In this document: positions 26,669 through 35,521 of the stretch, one piece after another
Numbering within the stretch: the first letter of the stretch is position 1
Layout of the letters: the number at the start of each line of letters is the position of its first letter
Assembly: GCF_001414055.1 (NCBI RefSeq)
Contig: NZ_CP013002.1
Span: 2,418,001 to 2,482,000 of the forward strand
Reading direction: 5' to 3'
From: Caulobacter henricii
GTDB lineage: Bacteria; Pseudomonadota; Alphaproteobacteria; Caulobacterales; Caulobacteraceae
DNA length: 64,000 nucleotides
Made by a program: the position numbers and the translations under genes
Notes under the pieces: model-generated
Database searches by the model: none
What the model saw: the letters and a program-made list of their open reading frames with translations, nothing else
Told to the model about the DNA's origin: nothing

Positions 26669-27100
26669 ATGCAGAGCCTGATCTTCATCGCCGCCCTGAT
26701 GCTGCAGCAGGCAGCCCCGACTGTGGTCGACTCGGTGACGGTCGAGGCCGGCGCCAAGCCGAAAGCGCTTTCAGCCACCATTCCGGACAACGCCATTGAA
26801 CAGCAGTTGAACGACTTGCTGGACAAGGAACCAAACAGGGTCATCTGCCTGACCAAGACTCCGACCGGCACGCGGATCCAGAAGCCGATCTGCCAGACCC
26901 TGCAGGGCTGGTATGATTTCGAGTCCCTTCGCGACACGAGCAGCCAACGCGGCGGAGCCGGCGGCATTCGAACCCCGCCCTATGAACTGGTTGAGCTTAT
27001 CAAATCCCGCCTGCGGGATCCCGTGGCCCGCGCTCGGGCCGAGGCCCGGGCAGGAGCCCGCCTCGACGCTGAAGCCGAGGCCCGGGCCCACCAGAACTGA
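26669..27100 (+). CDS. exported conserved hypothetical protein
   Basis: This 143-residue protein has a short hydrophobic N-terminus (LIFIAALMLQQAAPTVV) that may be a signal peptide. A central block with two cysteines (RVICLTKTPTGTRIQKPICQ) and the pattern GWYDFESL follow; the Cys pair could form a disulfide. The C-terminus is a charged Ala/Arg/Glu-rich helix. I do not recognise the family, although the two-Cys block looks conserved. It is divergent from the TPR gene across about 235 bp, in which I see no further gene. Confidence 0.65.
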   Translation: MQSLIFIAALMLQQAAPTVVDSVTVEAGAKPKALSATIPDNAIEQQLNDLLDKEPNRVICLTKTPTGTRIQKPICQTLQGWYDFESLRDTSSQRGGAGGIRTPPYELVELIKSRLRDPVARARAEARAGARLDAEAEARAHQN

Positions 27101-27192
27101 ACTGCGTTTGAAGGGCTTGCTCCCCGCCAAAGCCGCGCCCGGAAGGCGGAAGCCATGGTAACACAGGCGTCGACTCGACGAAGGATTGCCTG

Positions 27193-28200
27193 ATGCACCT
27201 TGCCCGCTTCCCCCGCGCCCGCTTCGCCCATCTGCCGACGCCGCTCGAGCCCCTGCCCCGCCTGGGGGCCGAGCTGGGCATCGACCTCTGGGTCAAGCGC
27301 GACGACTGCACCGGCCTGGCCGGCGGCGGCAACAAGACCCGCAAGCTGGAATTCCTGCTCGGCGAGGCCCTGGCCCAGGGGGCTGATACCCTGGTCACCC
27401 AGGGCGCGGTGCAGTCCAACCATGTTCGCCAGACCATCGCCGCCGGTGCCCGCTTCGGCCTGGCCAGCGAGATCATCCTGGAGGAGCGTACCGGCTCGAA
27501 GGCCCTGGACTATGTGGGCAACGGCAATGTCCTGCTGGACCGGCTGATGGGTGCAGCGATCCGCTTCGTCCCCGGTGGAACCGACATGGTCGCCGAGCTG
27601 GAAGCCTCGGCCGAGGCCGTCCGGCAGAGGGGCGGCAAGCCCTATGTCATCCCCGGCGGTGGCTCCAACGTCGTCGGGGCCCTGGGCTATGTCGACTGCG
27701 CCCGCGAACTGATCGTCCAGGCTGACGAGCGGGATCTGAGGATCGACCGCCTCGTCACCGCCACCGGCAGTGCCGGCACCCATGCGGGCCTCGTCGCCGG
27801 CTTTGCAGCCCTGTCGGTGGATGTTCCGATCCTGGGCTTTGGGGTACGGGCCCCCAAGGCCAAGCAGGAAGAAAATGTCTTCAACCTGGCGGTCGCCACC
27901 GCCGAAACCCTCGGCGCGGCCGGCCGGGTGACGCGCGAGATGGTCGTGGCAGACTGCGACTATGTCGGCGAGGGCTATGGCCTGATCGATCAGGGCGTGA
28001 TCGACGCCCTGACCCTGGCCGCACGAACCGAGGGCCTGCTTCTGGACCCCGTCTATTCGGGCAAGGCGATGAAGGGCCTGATCGACCACGCCCGCAAGGG
28101 GGCCTTCAAGGGCGAGCGCGTCGTGTTCCTGCACACCGGCGGCGCCCAGGGCCTGTTTGGCTACCATAGCCAGCTTGACGCCGCCCTGGCGCCGGCATGA
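27193..28200 (+). CDS. dcyD: PLP-dependent D-cysteine desulfhydrase / ACC-deaminase-like enzyme
   Basis: This 335-residue fold-type II PLP enzyme has the Schiff-base Lys at 48 in GGGNKTRKL, the [11 protein letters not shown] phosphate region and [15 protein letters not shown]. The family includes D-cysteine desulfhydrase, ACC deaminase and L-cysteate sulfo-lyase. I favour D-cysteine desulfhydrase from overall resemblance, but the substrate cannot be settled by sequence. An AAGGA precedes the ATG. Its TGA overlaps the ATG of a racemase gene as ATGA (28197-28200), which strengthens a role in D-amino acid breakdown. Confidence 0.85.
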   Translation: MHLARFPRARFAHLPTPLEPLPRLGAELGIDLWVKRDDCTGLAGGGNKTRKLEFLLGEALAQGADTLVTQGAVQSNHVRQTIAAGARFGLASEIILEERTGSKALDYVGNGNVLLDRLMGAAIRFVPGGTDMVAELEASAEAVRQRGGKPYVIPGGGSNVVGALGYVDCARELIVQADERDLRIDRLVTATGSAGTHAGLVAGFAALSVDVPILGFGVRAPKAKQEENVFNLAVATAETLGAAGRVTREMVVADCDYVGEGYGLIDQGVIDALTLAARTEGLLLDPVYSGKAMKGLIDHARKGAFKGERVVFLHTGGAQGLFGYHSQLDAALAPA

Positions 28201-28865
28201 CCAAGACACTCGGCGTTCTGGGCGGTATGGGTCCGGCAGCGACCCTGGACTTTCTGGCCAAGCTGCAGGCTGCCACGCCCGTCCGCCGCGAGCAGGACCA
28301 TCTGCGGGTCCTGGTCGACATCAATCCCAAGGTGCCCGACCGCAATGTCGGGGATGCCGATCCCGGTCCGGTCCTCGCCGCCATGGCCGCGGGACTGAGG
28401 GACGGCGGGGCTGAGGTTCTGGCCATTGCCTGCAACACCGCCCATGCCTTCGCCGATCAGGTCCGGGCCAGCGGCCTGCCGCTGATCGACATGCTGGAGG
28501 TGGCCGGTCAGGCCGCCAGGGCGGCTGGAGCCGTCAAGGTGGGGGTGCTGGGCACCGGTCTGGCCCTCGGACTCTACCGCGACCGCCTTTCCACTCAGGG
28601 CCTGGAGGTCATCACGCCGGATGATCACGAACAGATCGAGTTCATGGCCCTGCTCTACCGGATCAAGTCGGGTGACCTCGAGCCAGCTTCCCGCGAGGCC
28701 ATGGCTGCCCTGGCCCACCGGCTGATCGGCAAGGGGGCTCAGGTCATCATAGCGGGCTGTACCGAAGTCCCTCTGGTGCTGAGCAGCGAAGATCTGGCCG
28801 TGCCGCTGATCGATGCGACCGACGCCCTGGCCGTCGCCTGCGTAGCGGCTTGTGTGGCCCCCTAG
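28197..28865 (+). CDS. aspartate/glutamate racemase-family protein
   Basis: This 222-residue PLP-independent racemase has the two catalytic cysteines: C79 in AIACNTAH and C188 in IAGCTEVPL. The glycine-rich opening [16 protein letters not shown] is typical of YgeA/aspartate racemase proteins. It is translationally coupled to the upstream PLP desulfhydrase. Together they could interconvert and then deaminate D-amino acids, but the amino acid specificity of this family is variable. Confidence 0.9.
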   Translation: MTKTLGVLGGMGPAATLDFLAKLQAATPVRREQDHLRVLVDINPKVPDRNVGDADPGPVLAAMAAGLRDGGAEVLAIACNTAHAFADQVRASGLPLIDMLEVAGQAARAAGAVKVGVLGTGLALGLYRDRLSTQGLEVITPDDHEQIEFMALLYRIKSGDLEPASREAMAALAHRLIGKGAQVIIAGCTEVPLVLSSEDLAVPLIDATDALAVACVAACVAP

Positions 28866-28910
28866 GGGATAAGCCGTCTGCCAGGTCCAGCGCGACGCCG
28901 GCAACCAGCC

Positions 28911-29090
28911 TCAGAGGCCTGCTGTGGCCACTTTGTCTTCGCTGGCCTCGATCATGCCGACCAGGGCGGCCGCCCCGCGCGAAGCCTGGGCCATGCGACG
29001 CAAGGCGGCGCGCGCATGCGCGTTGTCGGCGATCTCCGCCTGACGCTCAAGTCGCTCGGCTTCGAAGATATGTTCCGTCCGGGTGGGCAT
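28911..29090 (-). CDS. small hypothetical protein (59 aa)
   Basis: The likely coding part begins at the ATG at 29090 and gives a 59-residue, mostly helical protein (HIFEAERLERQAEIADNAHARAALRRMAQ). It resembles the many small alphaproteobacterial proteins with an RxxAxxCxxxA-type helix pair, which usually sit alone. No clear Shine-Dalgarno is visible. The frame continues upstream to 29315 without conserved character, so the longer reading is not used. Confidence 0.45.
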   Translation of the reverse strand: MPTRTEHIFEAERLERQAEIADNAHARAALRRMAQASRGAAALVGMIEASEDKVATAGL

Positions 29091-29209
29091 GAGGAAACAT
29101 TTACAGAATGTGAACAGGCACACCATGCGACCGCTGGACGCACGATGTTCGCCTGGCCCGTGACATGGCCCTGCGCCGCTCCTGTCCGCTGAAAAGCCTA
29201 GCCAAGTCG

Positions 29210-29223
29210 TGACACCGGTGTCA
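29210..29223. promoter_or_regulatory. LacI-type operator TGACACCGGTGTCA before the pectate lyase
   Basis: A perfect 14-bp palindrome with a central CG lies about 160 bp before the pectate lyase ATG. The half-site TGACACC and central CG match the general form of LacI/GalR-family operators. A GCCACC-AAAA-GGTGGC hairpin (29243-29258) follows in the leader. The palindrome is related to, but distinct from, the TGACAnCGnTGTCA sites of the glucose cluster, so a different LacI paralogue is likely. Confidence 0.6.
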
Positions 29224-29382
29224 GAAACACGGTCAAGACTTTGCCACCAAAAGGTGGCGGGATCGGCCTGTCCGGTCCGGGAGGACGCCAGGAAGCGCCC
29301 GTCGCGCACGGCCAAACGGCCGTCGCCCGGCGCTCTGACGCACTGTCGGACGGTTCGACTTCAACGCCTTTCGGAGCGTCCC

Positions 29383-31023
29383 ATGCCTCTTAGCCCCCTT
29401 TCGCGCCGTCACCTGCTGGCGAGCACCGCCGCAGCCTTTGCCACGGCAGGCTCCCTGGCACCGCTGAAGGCCCTGGCCGCCGAGGGTCCGGCCCGGGCCC
29501 AGGCGCTTGAGACAATGAAAAAGGCCACGCGCTTCATGGTCGAGAAGGCCGCCTATAACGGCGGCTATGTCTGGAGCTATCTGCCAGACTTCTCGCGTCG
29601 CTGGGGCGAGATGGAAGCCTTCCCGACCATGATCTGGGTGCAACCGCCCGGCACAGCCACCATGGGCCACCTGTTCCTGGACGCCTATCACGCGACGGGC
29701 GATGCCTATTATTACGAAGCCGCCGTCAAGGCGGCCAAGGCCCTGATCGCCATCCAGCATCCGGCCGGCGGCTGGAACTATCTGGGCGACCTGGCCGGCG
29801 AGGCCTCGCTGAAAAAGTGGTACGACACGATCGGCAAGAACGGCTGGCGGCTCGAGGAATTCCAGCACTATTACGGCAATGCCACCTTCGACGACGCCGG
29901 CACGGCGGAAAGCTCGCAGTTCCTGCTGCGCCTCTATGTCGAAAAGCAGGACCCCGCTTTCAAGCCGGCCCTGGACAAGGCCCTGGCCTTCGTTCTGGAC
30001 AGCCAATACCCGATCGGCGGCTGGCCCCAGCGCTTCCCTCTGAAGGACGAGTTCCACCACCACGGCAGGGCCGACTACACGGCTTACATCACCTTCAACG
30101 ACGACGTGGCCGGGGAAAACCTCAAGTTCCTGATCATGGTCTGGCAGGCCCTGGGCGACGAACGCGTGCTGCCCGCGATCCGCAAGGCCATGGACTGTTT
30201 CCTCGCCTGCCAGCAGCCGATGCCGCAACCGGCCTGGGGCCTGCAGCACAGGGTTTCCGACCTGAAGCCCGCCGGGGCTCGCACCTATGAGCCCGAAGCC
30301 TTCGCCACCCATACCACCGGTGGCAACATCGCCTCGTGCATGGACTTCTACGAACTGACCGGGGATCCCAAGTTCCTGGCCCGCCTGGGCGAGGCGCTGG
30401 ACTGGCTGGACAGCGTCAAACTGCCCGCCGAGCAGATCAAGGGCGGCCGCGCCTATCCCACCTTCATCTCGATCGGCGAAGGCAAGCCGCTGTTCATCCA
30501 TCGGACCGGCAGCAATGTCGTCAACGGCCGCTACTTCGCCGACCACAATCCCGAAAACGTTGTCATCCACTACTCCTCGACCCGGGCGGTCAATGTCGAG
30601 GGGCTGCGCAAACGTCTGGCGAAGCTGCAGGCCACCGCGCCCGAGATCGCCAGCAAGGACTCGCCGCTGAAGGGCGGTCGCAAGGCCCTGCCCCGCTATT
30701 TCACCACCGGCGACATCTCGGTGTCCGACCTGAACGTCGACACCCTGAAGGCCGACGCCGGTCAGACCTCACCCGACAAGGCCGCCGCCCTGATCGCTGC
30801 GCTCAACAGCGAAGGCTGGTGGCCGGCGGAACTGAAGGCGACCAGCAATCCCTATATCGGCGACGGCTCAGCTACGCCGGCCCCCGGCGACTTCAGCCGC
30901 ACCCGGGTGGGCGACGCCACCGACACGTCGCCGTTCATCACCGATACGCCCAAGATCGGGATCTCGACCGGCGGCTATATCGAGAACATGACCGCCCTGA
31001 TCAAGTTCATCGGGGCCGTCTAG
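29383..31023 (+). CDS. secreted pectate lyase, PL10-type
   Basis: This 546-residue protein has a twin-arginine signal (SRRHLLASTAAAFATAG). The mature protein has the alpha/alpha-barrel features of family-10 pectate lyases: PTMIWVQPPGTATMG, GGWPQRFPL, YITFNDD and ENLKFLIMVWQALGD. The YITFNDDV block contains the usual Asp-rich catalytic region. It would cleave polygalacturonate in the periplasm or outside the cell, releasing unsaturated oligogalacturonides. The start is set at 29383, where the Tat signal begins. A LacI-type palindrome upstream suggests induction by pectin breakdown products. Confidence 0.88.
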   Translation: MPLSPLSRRHLLASTAAAFATAGSLAPLKALAAEGPARAQALETMKKATRFMVEKAAYNGGYVWSYLPDFSRRWGEMEAFPTMIWVQPPGTATMGHLFLDAYHATGDAYYYEAAVKAAKALIAIQHPAGGWNYLGDLAGEASLKKWYDTIGKNGWRLEEFQHYYGNATFDDAGTAESSQFLLRLYVEKQDPAFKPALDKALAFVLDSQYPIGGWPQRFPLKDEFHHHGRADYTAYITFNDDVAGENLKFLIMVWQALGDERVLPAIRKAMDCFLACQQPMPQPAWGLQHRVSDLKPAGARTYEPEAFATHTTGGNIASCMDFYELTGDPKFLARLGEALDWLDSVKLPAEQIKGGRAYPTFISIGEGKPLFIHRTGSNVVNGRYFADHNPENVVIHYSSTRAVNVEGLRKRLAKLQATAPEIASKDSPLKGGRKALPRYFTTGDISVSDLNVDTLKADAGQTSPDKAAALIAALNSEGWWPAELKATSNPYIGDGSATPAPGDFSRTRVGDATDTSPFITDTPKIGISTGGYIENMTALIKFIGAV

Positions 31024-31613
31024 GCACCCTCGCAGGCCCTGCGCAGATTGCCCAGCACCTTGGGCGTATCCCTGCGCAGGGCGTCGCGCATGAAGGCCCT
31101 GGGCACCGGCCAGTCGACCGCCAGCCGGTTGTCGTAGAAGACCCGCGTGCGCGTTCCTCCGTTCAGGGGCGTCAGCCGCCACTCGCCCTGCTGGATTTTC
31201 AGGTCGCCCTCGACCAGCCGGAAGCGGATTCGCTTCTGCGGCTCATAGTCGGAGCGGAAGACAATCCGCATGGCCGGAAAGACCAGATTGCGGTGGGTCA
31301 CATGCTCGCGCACGTCCCAGCCGCGAACCTGGTCACCGGACAGAACCCGGCAGCTGGCCAGATTGGCCATCAGCTTCCGAGCTGTGGCGCAATCGGTCAT
31401 CACGGCCCAGACCTTCTCAGGCGGCGCATCGATGTCCACGACCCCTCGAACGAGTCCGGAGACGCCATCAGGATCGGCAGACACATCGGCATAGGCTTCG
31501 CCCCGGGCCAGGGCCGCCTGGGCCCTGGATGACAGCTCGTAGCCGAGGGCCGGCCCCATCCAGACCAGCGCGGCTGCCAGTCCCGCCAGCATCATGAATT
31601 GTCGCCGCACCAA
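31020..31613 (-). CDS. SRPBCC/START-like domain protein, exported
   Basis: This 197-residue protein has a signal peptide (LAGLAAALVWMGPALG). The mature part has the SRPBCC (polyketide cyclase/START-like) pattern: VRGVVDIDAPPEKVWAVMTD, a central strand region, and GEWRLTPLNGGTRTRVFY followed by the long C-terminal helix VPRAFMRDALRRDTPKVLGNL. Such folds bind hydrophobic ligands. The initiation codon is probably TTG at 31613 or the adjacent GTG, because AAAGGG lies just before them. It converges with the pectate lyase with stop codons overlapping. Confidence 0.8.
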   Translation of the reverse strand: MVRRQFMMLAGLAAALVWMGPALGYELSSRAQAALARGEAYADVSADPDGVSGLVRGVVDIDAPPEKVWAVMTDCATARKLMANLASCRVLSGDQVRGWDVREHVTHRNLVFPAMRIVFRSDYEPQKRIRFRLVEGDLKIQQGEWRLTPLNGGTRTRVFYDNRLAVDWPVPRAFMRDALRRDTPKVLGNLRRACEGA

Positions 31614-31783
31614 GACGCCCTTTCCGGCAGAGCGCCTGAGCGCATTCCGGTCCAGTTACGGTTGGCAGAGGGGCCTGGACGCAAGGCCCCCTGACCGATC
31701 CAGACCAGACCTCACCCTGCGTCAGCGTTGCGGGCCGGGCGCTGCATGCTAGCTTCGCTGCAAACACAAACGGGAGAAAACAC

Positions 31784-32158
31784 ATGGCCAAGGTTGCTTA
31801 CTTCACCGTGGGCTCGAACAGGCTGGACGAAGCCAAGACCTTCTATGACGCCCTGCTGGGCTCGATCGGCATGACCCCGGTGCACGAGCACGCCTCGGGC
31901 GGACGCCTCTATCGCGGCAAGGGCACGGGCCTGTTCGGCGTGTTGGGTCCCTATGACGGCCAGCCGGCCTGTATCGGCAACGGCACCATGGGCGGATTCA
32001 GTTTCGACAGTGCCGAAGAGGTTGCGGCCTTCCACGCCAAGGCCCTGGAACTGGGGGCCACCGACGAGGGAGGGCCGGGCGAACGCATGCCAGGGGCCTA
32101 TTTCGCCTATTTCCGCGACCTGGATGGCAACAAGCTGTGCGGCTACAAGTTCGGCTAG
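31784..32158 (+). CDS. VOC-family (glyoxalase-fold) protein
   Basis: This 124-residue protein has the vicinal oxygen chelate fold: KVAYFTVGSNRLDEAKTFYDALL at the start and YFAYFRDLDGNKLCGYKFG at the end. Compared with the VOC protein at 19.8 kb it lacks the N-terminal His ligand (Tyr in its place), so metal binding is doubtful. GGGAG precedes the ATG. The function is unknown; the neighbours (a START-like protein and a small exported protein) give no clear hint. Confidence 0.85.
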   Translation: MAKVAYFTVGSNRLDEAKTFYDALLGSIGMTPVHEHASGGRLYRGKGTGLFGVLGPYDGQPACIGNGTMGGFSFDSAEEVAAFHAKALELGATDEGGPGERMPGAYFAYFRDLDGNKLCGYKFG

Positions 32159-32159
32159 C

Positions 32160-32624
32160 TCAGCGCCTTGAGGCGATCATGGCACGGGCCTGCAGTTCGA
32201 CCTGCTCGACCCCGCGCAACGTATCGCCCGACGCTTCCAGGGTGCTGTAGAAGGTCCGCAGGTCGTCGGTCTTGATCCGCTTGATCCGCCGATCGCGTGC
32301 CCATTCCATGCCGACCAGCTGACCCAGACGGCAGGCTTTCGGCAACAGGGCCACGCGCTCGGACGGACCACCCTTGACCAGAAGCCGCCCGACGACCTCA
32401 TTCCAGTTGGGCGCGCCCGGTATGCACAGGCTGAGGTCCGAACAGGCTCCCGTCCAGAACCGCCGGTACCACAGGGCATGGACCGGATTCTCGAACTTCA
32501 GGCCGTCGGTCGCCTGCACGCTCGGCCGGCAGTCATGACGGACAAATTCTTCCGCCTCGGCGACGCCGGCCAGTGCCGTGATCGCCAAAGCCATCCCGCA
32601 TCCCTGGATCACGCGCCGCTGCAA
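32160..32624 (-). CDS. exported hypothetical protein with four cysteines
   Basis: This is a protein of about 154 residues. A signal peptide (MALAITALAGVAEA) is visible. The mature part has Cys pairs in VRHDCRPS and TGACSDLSLCIPG and a later Cys in LPKACRLG, consistent with disulfides in the periplasm. The start is uncertain: a TTG at 32624 follows GGGGAAAG, an ATG at 32594 would shorten the signal, and the frame extends to 32675. No domain is recognised. The gene lies just downstream of the helicase stop on the same strand, so it may be read from that transcript. Confidence 0.6.
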   Translation of the reverse strand: MQRRVIQGCGMALAITALAGVAEAEEFVRHDCRPSVQATDGLKFENPVHALWYRRFWTGACSDLSLCIPGAPNWNEVVGRLLVKGGPSERVALLPKACRLGQLVGMEWARDRRIKRIKTDDLRTFYSTLEASGDTLRGVEQVELQARAMIASRR

Positions 32625-32655
32625 GATCTTTCCCCGAAAGCCAGAACTCAAACCG

Positions 32656-35475
32656 TCACCCCTGATCGGGCGCATCCTTCAGAAAGGCAGCCACAGCCTC
32701 GATGGCGTCGACCAGGCAAAGGCGCTCGACGGCGACCCCATCCGGCAGACCTGAAAACAGCCGCGTCGGAGCGGCCGCGTCAAGCATGACGAAAACCCCA
32801 CGGTCGTCCGCCCGGCGGATCAGACGGCCAAAGGCCTGACTGATGCGGGCGCGGGCCGTGGAGTCATCATAGCCCTTGCCCCCGAACCGGGCACGTCGGG
32901 CCTTGTGCAGGATGTCCGGCCGGGGCCACGGCACCCGATCGAAGACCAGCAGGCGCAGGGACCTGCCCGGCACGTCAATCCCGTCGCGGATCGCGTCCGT
33001 GCCCAGCAGACAGGCATCCTGCTCGGCCCGGAAGATATCGACCAGGGCCCCGGCCTCGAGGGGATCGACATGCTGGGCGTAGAGCGCCAGCCCCCGATCA
33101 GCCAGGGGCGCAGCGATCATGTCGTGCACGGCCTTCAGGCGGCGAATGGCGGTGAACAGACCAAGCCCACCGCCGCCGGCCGCGAGGAACAGCTCGCGCA
33201 TGGCTGCCGAAACCTGGCGGGCGTCCTCCTTGTTGACATCCGTCACCACGATGGCCCGGGCATGGGCCTCGTAGTCAAAAGGCGAGATCAGCCGCAGCAC
33301 CTTGGGCGACTGGGGCATCCGCGCCGCCCCCGTTCGCATTTCCGCGAGGGCAAAGGGATCTTCCAGCGCCGGGTCGGTCAGGGTCGCGCTGGTCACCAGT
33401 ACCCCGTGCGCCGGGCTGAGCACCGCCGCCCGCAGGGGTTCGGTCGGGTCCACCCAGTGCCGCCGACACGCAGCGTCGACAACCCGGCCATAGAGGAAGG
33501 TCGCCTCGAACCAGTCGACGAAATCCGGATCATCCTCGGCGTCTTCGTCGATCGCCTTCAGGATGGAACGCCAGGCCGGCAGGGTCATGCGCGCCCGGCG
33601 GTCCAGGCCCCGCAGGGCCCCCTCGATACGGGCCCGCTCCGAGGAACCCAGATGCTCGGCATCCTCGTCGAGAACATCTTCCAGCTGCCGGGCCAGAGCC
33701 AGCAGCGGGGCCTCGACCCCGGCCAGGGCCTTGGCCGCCTCACCGGCCCGCTCTCGAACCAGATCAATGGCCGGACGGGCGGCGCATTGCAGGCCCTGCT
33801 CGATCCCGCCCCGCTCGCTGCTGCGGGCCCGAAGTTGTTCGATCACCGCAACCAGATAGGTCTCGATCGGACCAATCGGATTGACCTGGCCGTCCGGCGG
33901 CGCGACCCGCCCGGACCATCCCTCGCCCGGCAGGGCGGCAGCGGCGTGCAGCACGGCCGTCAGGGCCTGACGCGCGCCCTCGCGATCGCCGAGGATATCG
34001 AGCAGGCGGGCCTCAAGCCCCCGGCCCCGCCGCCCCCGCCCCTCGGGGCCCCGGATCCAGCGCCGCAACTCCGCCGCCTCGGCCCCCGAAAGGGCCGCGG
34101 AAAAGGCGCTGTCGGCCGCATCGAACAGGTGATGGCCTTCGTCGAAGACCACGCGCTTGACCGCTGTGGTCTCATTGTCGCCCTTCAGACCCCGCGCCGC
34201 CCGCGCGCCGTCGAAGGCCGCCTGGGTCAGGACCAGGGCATGGTTGGCGATGACAATGTCCGCCCGCTTGGACGCCCGCACCGCCTTCTCGATGTAGCAG
34301 ATGCGATAGTGCTGGCAGCCGGCATGAACACACTCGCCACGCCGGTCGACCAGATTGGCCGGGCTGGCCTGCAGGGAGGGCGCGATCGCAAATAGCGTCG
34401 GCAGCCAGGCCGGAAAATCACCGCCGGTCATGTCGCCGTCGCGCGTCGCCCGGGCCCAACGCGCCGTCAGGGCCAGGCCGATCAGGTCGCCATTGCCTAG
34501 CTGGGCGCCGTTGACCTGCTCCTGGAAGTTCAGCAGGCAGACATAGTTCTCCCGCCCCTTGCGAACCACCGCCTTGCGGGCGCGGACGGCCGGGTCGGGA
34601 TAGATCGACTGGCTCTCGCGTTCGATCTGGCGCTGCAGGGCGCGGGTATAGGTGCTGATCCAGACCGAAGGCCCGTTGGTCTCGGCCCAGAGGGATGCGG
34701 GGGCCAGATAGCCCAGGGTCTTGCCGACGCCGGTGCCGGCCTCGGCGAGCATCATGCGCGGCTCGCCCTCGCGTTCGCGGGGCTGGAAGACAAAGGCGGC
34801 TTCGCGGGCAAAGGTCGCCTGGGCCTCGCGCACCTCATCCAGGCCGGAGCGTTGCAGCAGTTCGGTCAGGCGCTCCCCGGCCCGTTCGGGGTCGATGGGT
34901 CGGGTACCGGACTCCCCGAGCGGGGCCTGATCCTCCCATTCGAAAATCCTGGCCCAGACATCGAGTCCGGAGCTGCGGAACTGATTGCCGACCGGAACGG
35001 ATCTCAGAGCACCGATCACCGCCGGTCCCCAGGCCCAGCCGGCCTTGGCCAGGGTCTCGGCGACCGCCAGGGCTTCCTCGCGGGAGGGCTGGGGCGTCAG
35101 ACGAAGCTCGGACAGCAGGGCCTCGGCCGAAACCCTCAGACTGGCGGCCTGCTCGGCCGCTCCCTTGGGTTCGGGCAGGCCCAGGGCCATGGACAGGCCG
35201 ACCGCCGATGGCGCGCAGAAGGTGGCGGGCCGCGTGAAGGCGTAAAGTTCCAGCACATCGAACAGTCGTCCGCTGCGCGCCGGCGCATGCAGGTTCAGAC
35301 GCTTGGCCGTCATGGCCGCGTGGGCGACCAGAACCGGGCCGTGTTCCAGCAGGTCGCGGGCGTCAGGCGCGCGCAGCAACCGGCCACTGCCGTCGCCATC
35401 GGCGTATCCCGCCCTCGGTCCGGGAAGAACGACAAGCGCAGGTGCAAGATCGAGAGTCATGGGCGAAGCGGTCAC
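32656..35475 (-). CDS. DinG/XPD-type superfamily 2 ATP-dependent DNA helicase
   Basis: This 939-residue protein starts with a GTG at 35475, or an ATG five codons later. Visible motifs: Walker A in EAGTGVGKTLGYLAPAS, a first Fe-S Cys in YVCLLNF, three more in CVHAGCQHYRIC (the XPD/DinG iron-sulfur domain), Walker B VVFDEGHHLFD, and late motif VI ISQAFGRLIRRADDRG. The N-terminal about 220 residues are an extra domain with no obvious nuclease motif. DinG-type helicases unwind DNA and remove R-loops or D-loops at stalled forks and are often SOS-induced. A LexA-like site lies just upstream. Confidence 0.9.
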   Translation of the reverse strand: MTASPMTLDLAPALVVLPGPRAGYADGDGSGRLLRAPDARDLLEHGPVLVAHAAMTAKRLNLHAPARSGRLFDVLELYAFTRPATFCAPSAVGLSMALGLPEPKGAAEQAASLRVSAEALLSELRLTPQPSREEALAVAETLAKAGWAWGPAVIGALRSVPVGNQFRSSGLDVWARIFEWEDQAPLGESGTRPIDPERAGERLTELLQRSGLDEVREAQATFAREAAFVFQPREREGEPRMMLAEAGTGVGKTLGYLAPASLWAETNGPSVWISTYTRALQRQIERESQSIYPDPAVRARKAVVRKGRENYVCLLNFQEQVNGAQLGNGDLIGLALTARWARATRDGDMTGGDFPAWLPTLFAIAPSLQASPANLVDRRGECVHAGCQHYRICYIEKAVRASKRADIVIANHALVLTQAAFDGARAARGLKGDNETTAVKRVVFDEGHHLFDAADSAFSAALSGAEAAELRRWIRGPEGRGRRGRGLEARLLDILGDREGARQALTAVLHAAAALPGEGWSGRVAPPDGQVNPIGPIETYLVAVIEQLRARSSERGGIEQGLQCAARPAIDLVRERAGEAAKALAGVEAPLLALARQLEDVLDEDAEHLGSSERARIEGALRGLDRRARMTLPAWRSILKAIDEDAEDDPDFVDWFEATFLYGRVVDAACRRHWVDPTEPLRAAVLSPAHGVLVTSATLTDPALEDPFALAEMRTGAARMPQSPKVLRLISPFDYEAHARAIVVTDVNKEDARQVSAAMRELFLAAGGGGLGLFTAIRRLKAVHDMIAAPLADRGLALYAQHVDPLEAGALVDIFRAEQDACLLGTDAIRDGIDVPGRSLRLLVFDRVPWPRPDILHKARRARFGGKGYDDSTARARISQAFGRLIRRADDRGVFVMLDAAAPTRLFSGLPDGVAVERLCLVDAIEAVAAFLKDAPDQG

Positions 35476-35502
35476 GCGAGTCTGTTAGCACCTTGCCGGC
35501 GG

Positions 35503-35517
35503 AAACAGAATGCGAAC
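35503..35517 (-). promoter_or_regulatory. LexA-like box GTTC-N7-GTTT before the DinG-type helicase
   Basis: On the minus strand the sequence is GTTCGCATTCTGTTT, one base away from the alphaproteobacterial SOS box GTTC-N7-GTTC, and located 28-42 bp upstream of the helicase start. The matching site at the second helicase locus (36613-36627) makes chance less likely, but neither site is a perfect box. Confidence 0.4.
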
Positions 35518-35521
35518 GGCG

